Assembly (NCBI GenBank): GCA_947302185.1 | Contig: CAMYVI010000030.1 | Coordinates: forward strand, 1-14,989 | DNA from: an uncultured Lachnospiraceae bacterium | GTDB lineage: Bacteria; Bacillota_A; Clostridia; Lachnospirales; Lachnospiraceae | Length of the DNA stretch: 14,989 nucleotides | Direction: 5' to 3' | Part shown: positions 1-7,179 of the stretch, in pieces | Position numbering within the stretch: position 1 is the first letter of the stretch | Layout of the letters: the number at the start of each line of letters is the position of its first letter | The notes under the pieces: generated by a model | Seen by the model: only the letters and a program-made list of their open reading frames with translations | Databases searched by the model: none | What the model was told of the DNA's origin: nothing | Position numbers and translations under genes: made by a program

Positions 1-3000
1 CGATTTCTTTCTCAATTGTTCTCTCATAGAGTGTGAACTCAACATTCGGAAGAATCTCATAAGCCATGCTCTCATCCGGCTGCGGAAGCTTGACACTGCT
101 TGTTTTTATCAGAGTAACGTCTACTGATGTATCAACCTGTACAACAGGATGCTTATAGTTCAACCGGTATTGATCTCCGTTGACCTTATAAGTCGCATCT
201 GCACTCACATTGGAATGAAATCCGCTATGCTCGGAGCTTGTATCATTTTTGACTTCTTCATCCTCATCGTTAACATAGCTGAAATCTGTATTTTTGTCAC
301 CCTTGACATCATCATAACCGTCTTTCGAGGCTTCGAGGTTTTCTACGTAAGTATTAAACGCTGTCTGTGTCGCCTTCACATTCATGGAAACCGTATACTT
401 GTTCCTGTCCGACATAACATAATCCGGATTAAAAGCTACCACAACTTCACCTGTATTGGAGACTGTTATATTGTCAACAATAGGGGTCTGACCGTCAGCC
501 TGAACATTGGCGGATGTAGAAGCTCCGTCTTTCCAGAGCACAGTCTCAATCATCTTCGTCGAATCTGTCGGATCCGGGCTCTTCATTACGAGTTTCAAAT
601 CTCCGTTATTCTCACCCTCGATCTGGACGTAATCGGTCAATTGATCCCGGATCACAGGACCCTGAATACGGAGAATCGGAATCGCTTCAGAAATCTGCTC
701 AGCGAAGCTTACCGCACTGTCAGCAGAACAAAATGCACCGTTTGCAGCAAGTGTCTCGAGACACGTATCGTACCTGAAATCATTTATGGTGAAAGTATCA
801 AATCTATACCGTTCATCATCCCATTTGTTCAGATTCGTGGCTTTTATATTTTCATGCATGTCCTTATTGGACAATGCCACCGATACGATCTGCACATCCT
901 TGCTCTGAGCGTAAGTATTAAAAGCACCTATCGCATTCTGTGTGTGATAAATGACTCCGTTCACATGATCCGGAGAAAAACCGGTATTAGCGGAATTCAT
1001 ATCGCCTACCAGATTCTGTACAGTTTCGGTTCCGCAGCCGTTTTCATTGTCAGAACTCCCTGTCCGCGTGAATATACGTCCGGTATCATTGCCGCTTCCG
1101 TCAAGATAAGCCGTAGGTATACCATCGCTGACGAATACAAGATACGTCTGCGCATCACCCGGGGCGGACTCGATTGCCGCTCGTGCTTCGTTAAGCGCTG
1201 CCTCATAATTGGTCTCACCGGTTGTAGGATATGTAGTCTCCAGAGCCTCTTCAATGGCATCTGAACTACTTGTCCAATTGACAATCCTTGAAGTCTGACA
1301 GCCGTCCTTATCCTTATAAGAGAATCCGATCAGGCACATCCGGTTTTCCGTAGACGTATCCGGAAGGATCATATCCACAAGAGAATTCTTTCCGGTCATT
1401 GCATCGAGCATGGCGTCATATCTCGTCTGATAATTTCCATACTTATCCATCATAAGATATGACTTTTCAAAATAGTTATTACCTATTTTGACGGCACCCG
1501 GAGTATCTTCACTAACTATCGGATACATAGACCTCGAATAATCCATGACCAGAATGACATTTGCCTTCGTATTCTCAACGGGTCCGATATCGAGGTAGAG
1601 ACGATAAAGATCTTTCTTCTCTTCATCTGTCATCTCATCCTCATATACCGTGTCCGGATTGTCGTCTCCGTCCCTCATCGCATCGATCGTCTTGCTGATC
1701 GGGACACGGTACTTTGCGAAAGGACCGTCTCCGTCCGGAATTGAAATAATCTTGCGGTTAGATATCGTCTCAACCGTGGTCGTCATGGTTTTCGGCATTG
1801 CAATACGCTTGTAAAGAGTGAACTTGGTTGCCAGAGTTTGGCTCTGAGTTACCTCCACAGCACCGCTGTTATTGTAAATATAGTCTGTTATCGTCCTTCC
1901 TTCAGATATTCTGTCACCGAAAACATACTTGTCTTTTCCCAAAACAGGAACACTCGGAGCACTATTCCTCAGCATAAAAGACAATCTCGAAACCATCTGC
2001 TGGTTGTTGTACGTATAGTATTCAGTTTCATAGCCCAGCCATTGGTTGCCTTTTCGGAGACTGTAACCATCACCGGTAACACCGACATTCCACTTATAAT
2101 TCGCGATTTCAGAAGACGGTATCATAATGTAATCGTTGTGGATTATCCCTTCTTCATCTTCCAGAACACCGTCAACTCTTGTAAGAATGCTGCTGAGCAT
2201 TGCTACTCCGTCTCTGTTAAGATCACGGCCTGTAACCAAAGCTCTGTCTGCATTCATACTTTCGGCGACAACAATATAGTCACCCATCGGAAACATAGAC
2301 GGATCTTCCATTCCGTCAGCTTCCTCCCAGTATGTATACTCGTATTCTATTTCCTCCGAAATCTGATTTTCCGTATCATACAGAGTATAATATCCGTCTA
2401 TAGCATCTTCACGAATTGCATATTTTATGGCATGACCGTCGGCAGCTTCGACCGGCAGATGTGAAAATGTATGTTCCCATGCAACAGCTTCTCCGTCTTC
2501 ATCCGGAATACCGTCCAACACGACAGAACCGATCTCGTTACCATCCGCCAGAAGATGCATTGTCACCGATGTGCCGATATGTTCGTCATTTTCCTCGTTC
2601 CCGTTCTCGTCCTTCCATATCTTCTGAACATGAAGATCCTTGTTCGGTTTGACCTCATTCTTAAAAGTGATTTTAGCTTTGTCAGTTACGGCAAACTCAG
2701 GGCTCTGGGCAGTGCCGTCAGAAACAGGCAATTCATCTGAATTATGGTCAAGGTAAACGTCATACCTGGTTGTGTCGATATTAACCTCCTGCACATAGTA
2801 ATGCCTGCCTCGTTCAATTCCGGATAAACGCGCTTCCTCTCCGTCTTTCAGATAAAACACCGCATTGTTTTCGGAGTCAAAGACTATTCTTGTTTTTTCC
2901 TCATCTTCCTGATCCTCAGCCGCAACGACCTTTCTAAGCTTTAACATCGTGTCATTGTTGTTGACTGTATCTGCCGTTATCGGTTCATAGTCACCGTCTT

Positions 3001-4774
3001 CATTCTCAAGATAAATAATAAAGCCAAATAGTCTGTCGGAGTCTTCATTCTGTTTTAAACCGGCTACCTTCTTGCCGACATGCAGGTTCTCAAGCATAAC
3101 AAGGTTGAACTGAAGCAGACAATTCGAGTCACAGCCGCCGCGCTCACACATGAAGAACTGTATCGTGTGAACTGTATCAGGCGTGCTGTTATCAATTATA
3201 GACTTTAAATTTGCCTGTATCTCTGAACGTGGTCCCACCTTCTGATTATCATACTGACCGACCTGGACAGTATCACAATTCTTCTTTGTTCCGCCTGCAG
3301 TTGAACCGATTCCGTTTTCATAAGTTACCTTTCCTGTGGCGAAATTTATAGATGCTCCTATAGGCTGATGAATACCTCCGAGATCCAACACAAGCTTGCC
3401 GTCAACGAAGACCCATACGTCATCATCGCCGCTGAATCGGAACGTCTCTTCTTTTCCGTTAATCAGTCCGTTTTCAGGGATCATGAACTCTGCGGACATC
3501 GTCAGACTGAAGTGATGATTGTATTTGGTAGTATGCTGCTGGGATGTACTTAATCCGTTCCAATCCTTATTATAATCAGTTAAAGGATAGAAGCCGGGAT
3601 ATTTAAGATCATTATTATTGTTATCTTTTCCAAGATCATAAAGTGCAAAATCCTTACTTCCGTGAACATAATCCAGATATGCATAGTTCTGTGAGCTGTC
3701 AAAGGTGTAGTAACCGTCATCATCAATATAGAACAGATGATTCAGACCTGTATATGAAACCCTGCCGGGCACTGCGCTGTCACTGATAGTCGGATCGAAG
3801 AGATAGGCAAGGCTCATATCGGTATTTACCTCACCGGAACTCACCGTGTTATCCGTATAACCGGTTTTCAGTGATGGATATCCGTCAACTGTTTCGTCAT
3901 AAACAATCCCCTGAACAGCCGAAGACTCTAAAGTATCGTGGCCTCCCGAATAGTTATTAATTGTATAAGTTCCGTTTCCGACCATAGTACCGGATGGAAA
4001 AAAACGGAACTGGCGACGCCTGCCCTCGCTGTCGACGTTGATGGTCGAAGTGTGGTTCGGGTCTAAAGCAGCATTAAAGTTCTCCTCATGATCGATGCCG
4101 GCAGAATTCCAGACATAATCAACCCAGACCAATCGGCCGTTCTGCCATTCTTGGTGACGTTCATATCGACCGCCGTCATACGCCTGATAATCAAAAAGAT
4201 TAATGTCCATGATAGCGCTCGTATCCAAAGTTTGGACCAGACCGACCACTCCATCCGGCACGCCTGTCGCGCTTACCACATCCCGGGATTTCAAAGACGG
4301 ACCGATTCCGTCAATACCTCTTTTGCCGGTATCGGATGAATCATTCCCTGCTCCGACCTGCGATTCCGCCTCATCTGATAGCGATTCATCCGCAGCCAAA
4401 CCGTCTTCTTCAGCACCTGCGTTCCAATTGAATTTTTCTCTCCCGTTCCCATCAGCGGAAGGGGTTTCATCTTCCGATTCTTCTCCGGAATCCTCGCCGC
4501 TGTTCCAGGCAAACCGATCATTATCCTGATCGCCTTCATCGGTTAAATTCTGATCTTCCTCTGTCTTTGGCTCACTATCGGAATTTTGCTGCTGTTCGGA
4601 ATCGTCCTGATCATTTGCCGAATCAAGACTGCCTGAGCCCCAGGCAAATCTCTCGCTTGCCATTACATTTGTTGCAAATGGTGATCCTCCCCGAATATCA
4701 ACACAGTCTGAAATACTTGTCATCAATACACTGAGCAAAATAACAAATGCCAAAACACGTTGATAACTCTTCAT
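1..4774 (-). CDS. Giant pilus/surface adhesin, fibro-slime + Cna_B + VWA domains (3' end outside window)
   Basis: The frame stays open from the ATG at 4774 to the window edge, 1591 codons with no stop; I checked the frame at three distant landmarks. Start: GGAG lies 9 nt before the ATG and a signal peptide follows (hydrophobic 8-21, likely cleavage after VMA, residue 39). Layout: acidic low-complexity spacer (about 40-160). Fibro-slime/PA14-like domain (about 425-560) with the hallmark GDDDVWVF (Trp454) and LDLGGIH. FctA/SpaA-like module from about 561. Cna_B module (about 712-815, VQKIW at 716-720). A Tyr/Gly-rich module of unknown type (about 828-940). VWA domain with a full MIDAS: DYSRS 1078-1082, Thr in GETN near 1188, Asp1217 in SDG. 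A further SpaA-like module begins at the window edge (PNVEFTLYE). It is the last gene seen in the pilus operon, 98 bp after the minor pilin, and is most likely the tip adhesin. The C-terminal sorting signal should lie outside the window. The ligand is unknown. Confidence 0.9.
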   Translation of the reverse strand, partial: MKSYQRVLAFVILLSVLMTSISDCVDIRGGSPFATNVMASERFAWGSGSLDSANDQDDSEQQQNSDSEPKTEEDQNLTDEGDQDNDRFAWNSGEDSGEESEDETPSADGNGREKFNWNAGAEEDGLAADESLSDEAESQVGAGNDSSDTGKRGIDGIGPSLKSRDVVSATGVPDGVVGLVQTLDTSAIMDINLFDYQAYDGGRYERHQEWQNGRLVWVDYVWNSAGIDHEENFNAALDPNHTSTINVDSEGRRRQFRFFPSGTMVGNGTYTINNYSGGHDTLESSAVQGIVYDETVDGYPSLKTGYTDNTVSSGEVNTDMSLAYLFDPTISDSAVPGRVSYTGLNHLFYIDDDGYYTFDSSQNYAYLDYVHGSKDFALYDLGKDNNNNDLKYPGFYPLTDYNKDWNGLSTSQQHTTKYNHHFSLTMSAEFMIPENGLINGKEETFRFSGDDDVWVFVDGKLVLDLGGIHQPIGASINFATGKVTYENGIGSTAGGTKKNCDTVQVGQYDNQKVGPRSEIQANLKSIIDNSTPDTVHTIQFFMCERGGCDSNCLLQFNLVMLENLHVGKKVAGLKQNEDSDRLFGFIIYLENEDGDYEPITADTVNNNDTMLKLRKVVAAEDQEDEEKTRIVFDSENNAVFYLKDGEEARLSGIERGRHYYVQEVNIDTTRYDVYLDHNSDELPVSDGTAQSPEFAVTDKAKITFKNEVKPNKDLHVQKIWKDENGNEENDEHIGTSVTMHLLADGNEIGSVVLDGIPDEDGEAVAWEHTFSHLPVEAADGHAIKYAIREDAIDGYYTLYDTENQISEEIEYEYTYWEEADGMEDPSMFPMGDYIVVAESMNADRALVTGRDLNRDGVAMLSSILTRVDGVLEDEEGIIHNDYIMIPSSEIANYKWNVGVTGDGYSLRKGNQWLGYETEYYTYNNQQMVSRLSFMLRNSAPSVPVLGKDKYVFGDRISEGRTITDYIYNNSGAVEVTQSQTLATKFTLYKRIAMPKTMTTTVETISNRKIISIPDGDGPFAKYRVPISKTIDAMRDGDDNPDTVYEDEMTDEEKKDLYRLYLDIGPVENTKANVILVMDYSRSMYPIVSEDTPGAVKIGNNYFEKSYLMMDKYGNYQTRYDAMLDAMTGKNSLVDMILPDTSTENRMCLIGFSYKDKDGCQTSRIVNWTSSSDAIEEALETTYPTTGETNYEAALNEARAAIESAPGDAQTYLVFVSDGIPTAYLDGSGNDTGRIFTRTGSSDNENGCGTETVQNLVGDMNSANTGFSPDHVNGVIYHTQNAIGAFNTYAQSKDVQIVSVALSNKDMHENIKATNLNKWDDERYRFDTFTINDFRYDTCLETLAANGAFCSADSAVSFAEQISEAIPILRIQGPVIRDQLTDYVQIEGENNGDLKLVMKSPDPTDSTKMIETVLWKDGASTSANVQADGQTPIVDNITVSNTGEVVVAFNPDYVMSDRNKYTVSMNVKATQTAFNTYVENLEASKDGYDDVKGDKNTDFSYVNDEDEEVKNDTSSEHSGFHSNVSADATYKVNGDQYRLNYKHPVVQVDTSVDVTLIKTSSVKLPQPDESMAYEILPNVEFTLYERTIEKEI

Positions 4775-4799
4775 GATTTCAACTCCGTTATGTATTATT

Positions 4800-4829
4800 G
4801 TATGAACCTAACTGTTATTCAATTCATAC
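4800..4829. repeat. 7-bp inverted repeat between minor pilin and adhesin
   Basis: GTATGAA at 4800-4806 is mirrored by TTCATAC at 4823-4829 in the 98-bp gap between the minor pilin stop and the adhesin start. It has a 16-nt loop and no T-tract, so it is not a terminator. It could be a weak mRNA stem or chance. Confidence 0.3.
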
Positions 4830-4872
4830 CCCTGAACTAGTGTTTATCACCTTTGGAAAAGATGACAGTCTT

Positions 4873-5895
4873 TTATTTCTTTCTTTTTCGCAACACAATG
4901 ATTATTACAGCGATTGCAACGACCGCAATCACACAAAGCGGTACAATCGGAGATGTATCTCCCGTTTTTACAAGTGTTGTTCCGCTGGTTGTTGTATTGG
5001 TCACCTTTGTAGTCGAACTTGGCGTAATCGTAGGATGTCTCGTCACAGCAGGTGTTACAGTGGGCGCCTTTGTAGGTGTCGGAGTCGGTGTTGAAGTAGC
5101 GGTCGGTGTCGGAATCCGCTCGATTTCTCCCTCTTTAGGCAGAACTGTCGGTGAATAGTTCCATGTGTACATATCCTGCGTTCCATTGAGCTCATACATG
5201 GGTGTCATCCACAACACAGGCTCTATTGTCAGCTTTTTGGTATCGGATATTTGTACCATTTCCCGCTGTCTACCAAGATACATTCCCGGATCAAGACCCG
5301 GGAAAGCGGCTGTTCCCTGAGAATCTGAAGCAACAGATGCACATGGTTTTAAGCCGTTTGCATTGACAATAGCATTGAGTTTCTCTGCTGCTGTCAGGGA
5401 AGCTGAAGCCGTCATACCTTCAAACACAATTCCCGACGAGGAAAACTCCTCCGTAAGAATATAATGAACAGCTCCGTTGTCCACGATAAGATCGGCTGCT
5501 TTATAAAGATCGATCACAGCACCGACCACAGGTATATTCTTCTTCTGTTCTTCATCTACATAGATGAGATCCACATTCAAAGAAGTCGTCGACTGACTCA
5601 ATTCTTCAGCAGGAAGCAGTAAATTACCATTACCTGATGATATTCCTGCTCCAACAGCTGAGTTGTCAGCATGCTGATTATTCTGTGCTGCTTCGACTTC
5701 ACTATTTCCCGACAGGGAATCATAATCAGCACCCGCAGTATCTCCTTCAGCAGGACTATCATACACAGCTTCAGAAGAAATATCGCTCATAACGTCATCA
5801 GAAGAATAGACTGACAAAGCAGTTCCTGCCATGACTGTCAGAGCTATGCTGATTGCCGCGCACACACGCGTCACTTTTTTTCCAGAATGTCTCAT
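4873..5895 (-). CDS. Minor (basal/linker) pilin with Pro/Thr stalk and LVKTG sorting signal
   Basis: 340 residues. I chose the ATG at 5895 rather than the upstream ATG at 5985 because GGAGGG lies 6 nt before it and a classic signal peptide follows (basic MRHSGKK, hydrophobic 8-29). A Ser/Asp/Glu-rich spacer (about 31-105) precedes one pilin D1/SpaA-like module (about 106-255; GAVIDLYKAADL). That module ends in WNYSPTVLPK, where Lys254 sits at the place of the usual YPK pilin lysine. A TP-rich stalk (261-300) leads to LVKTG (308-312), a hydrophobic segment (about 315-335) and an RKRKK tail. The sorting signal differs from the shaft pilin's LPSTG, as expected for a subunit handled partly by another sortase and tied to peptidoglycan (inference). 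The gene lies 100 bp after the sortase. A role as the base of the pilus fits family precedent (SpaB-like) but is not proven. Confidence 0.85.
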   Translation of the reverse strand: MRHSGKKVTRVCAAISIALTVMAGTALSVYSSDDVMSDISSEAVYDSPAEGDTAGADYDSLSGNSEVEAAQNNQHADNSAVGAGISSGNGNLLLPAEELSQSTTSLNVDLIYVDEEQKKNIPVVGAVIDLYKAADLIVDNGAVHYILTEEFSSSGIVFEGMTASASLTAAEKLNAIVNANGLKPCASVASDSQGTAAFPGLDPGMYLGRQREMVQISDTKKLTIEPVLWMTPMYELNGTQDMYTWNYSPTVLPKEGEIERIPTPTATSTPTPTPTKAPTVTPAVTRHPTITPSSTTKVTNTTTSGTTLVKTGDTSPIVPLCVIAVVAIAVIIIVLRKRKK

Positions 5896-5995
5896 TTTGA
5901 CCCTCCGTCGTTTCCCCAAATTAGTTCGGATTATTTTGAAAATTATCTGTCGTCGATGAAAATCCCGTGCCGGTCTTCTCACCATTTTCTGCCGG

Positions 5996-6850
5996 TCATT
6001 TCTTTTTTCGTCTCTTCCCGATCCAACCGGTAACGAAGAAAATAATTACCGCTATTACGATACCTATCACAACACACAGAGCCTGCATCATCATGTAATT
6101 CTTATCTGCCCTCGGTATTGTGTTCTTAACGGTCTCCCTGTATTCTTCTTCCGAATATGGTATTCGATGGCCCCTTACAAGTAGTCTGTGAGTGTTTACT
6201 GCATATGGCGTACAAGTGACCAGGGTCGCATAATCTTGCCCTTTTACGACCGATAACGACTCGACCTGAGAAGGCTCGACAGTCAATATTTGATCCACTT
6301 CATAAGCAACAGTCTGATCTAATACATGAAAATAGAATACATCTCCGTCCTTTACAAGATTCAGATCAGTAAATAACTTCTGATTTGGCAAACCTCTATG
6401 AGCAGATACCACACAGTGAGTACTCTCACCCCCTACGGGCAGAGCACTTCCGAGTAGATGACCGGCACCCTTTTCAAGAGATGCGGAAGTCGTGTAGTGA
6501 TAAATTGGTATATCTACCTTGATTGCCGGTATTTCCACAGTGCCTATCATTCCTGAACCGGATTCGTTGAGGAGTGATTCATACTCTTTATCCTGGATAC
6601 CTTCTCTTATTGAGAATGCATCCGGCACAGCCGGAACATCAAGTGTCTGATTATAAGCCCGGGCGTTTTCTATCATCTCCCTGAACCGTTCACTTCCGGC
6701 ATCACTTTCAACAGTTTTGTGATATTCAGCCACAAGGAGTGAATCTCTGTAAGCGTTCCAGCGGCTGCTGATCATCGGATAAAATGTAATCCCCATCCCT
6801 ATAAAGAAAAATACAGCAAATGCAATATTTCGTATTTTCTTTTTGTTCAT
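5996..6850 (-). CDS. Class C (pilin-polymerising) sortase
   Basis: 284 residues. It is a membrane transpeptidase that cleaves pilin LPXTG-type signals and joins them to a lysine of the next pilin. N-terminal membrane anchor at about 8-27; catalytic core with His151 (SAHRG), Cys213 (TLVTCTP) and Arg226 (HRLLVRG). A C-terminal membrane segment (about 256-275) followed by a basic tail is typical of class C and absent from class A. EIPAIKVDIPIYH (106-118) is the usual strand leading into the active-site barrel. The lid region before it reads PDAFS (Asp77-Ala78-Phe79) where class C enzymes normally carry DP(F/W/Y). AGGGAGA lies 6 nt before the ATG. It sits between shaft and minor pilin genes, as expected for a dedicated pilus sortase. 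Class is clear; substrate assignment is by context. Confidence 0.95.
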   Translation of the reverse strand: MNKKKIRNIAFAVFFFIGMGITFYPMISSRWNAYRDSLLVAEYHKTVESDAGSERFREMIENARAYNQTLDVPAVPDAFSIREGIQDKEYESLLNESGSGMIGTVEIPAIKVDIPIYHYTTSASLEKGAGHLLGSALPVGGESTHCVVSAHRGLPNQKLFTDLNLVKDGDVFYFHVLDQTVAYEVDQILTVEPSQVESLSVVKGQDYATLVTCTPYAVNTHRLLVRGHRIPYSEEEYRETVKNTIPRADKNYMMMQALCVVIGIVIAVIIFFVTGWIGKRRKKK

Positions 6851-6906
6851 AAGTTCTCCCTGCTGTTTTCAATTGTAAGTCTCACGCCTTATATGCCGGA
6901 TTGATC

Positions 6907-6934
6907 AGCCTCTCAGACTTGAGGCTTTTTCTCT
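6907..6934 (+). terminator. Hairpin plus T-tract oriented on the plus strand, in the sortase leader
   Basis: AGCCTC (6907-6912) pairs with GAGGCT (6921-6926) across an 8-nt loop and runs directly into TTTTCTCT on the plus strand. That polarity is opposite to all genes nearby. It may end an antisense transcript, or be a chance 6-bp stem. On the minus strand there is no T-tract after it. Confidence 0.35.
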
Positions 6935-7047
6935 GTTATAAAGCGTCAGATTTACAGTTGATAATATCCAGTATACATGTAATATCTCGTTCGTATGATT
7001 CGTAAAAATATACTCATAAGAATCCGCGAACACCTCAAACATTTTCA

Positions 7048-7087
7048 TTTCAGGCAGGACCGGTGTTGATACCGGACCTGCCTGAAA
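7048..7087 (-). promoter_or_regulatory. Strong stem-loop between shaft pilin and sortase
   Basis: Arms 7048-7064 and 7071-7087 pair over 17 positions with one internal A/A mismatch (T/T on the minus strand) and a 6-nt loop. The stem includes CAGGCAGG and CCGGT. No T-tract follows on either strand, so it is not a standard intrinsic terminator. It lies in the 329-bp gap between the pilin stop (7180) and the sortase start (6850). A role in protecting the pilin mRNA 3' end or reducing expression of downstream genes is inference. Apart from this stem, the weak hairpin at 6907 and a 47-codon ORF without a ribosome site, I see nothing in the gap. Confidence 0.6.
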
Positions 7088-7179
7088 AATATACAGGTAT
7101 CAGGCGTCACAGTCCTAATCAGACTTCATATTTTACGCCTTATTGATGAAACAATATTCACCGGATAACCCCTATGACA

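Noticed and set aside
149..1264. 371-codon plus-strand ORF
   Set aside because: It is antisense to the adhesin, which is open in frame through the whole region and shows clear VWA motifs. The plus-strand translation has no recognisable domain or signal.
5896..5985. Upstream ATG at 5985 for the minor pilin
   Set aside because: It lacks a good ribosome site and would add 30 basic residues before a signal peptide, whereas the ATG at 5895 has GGAGGG and a normal signal peptide.
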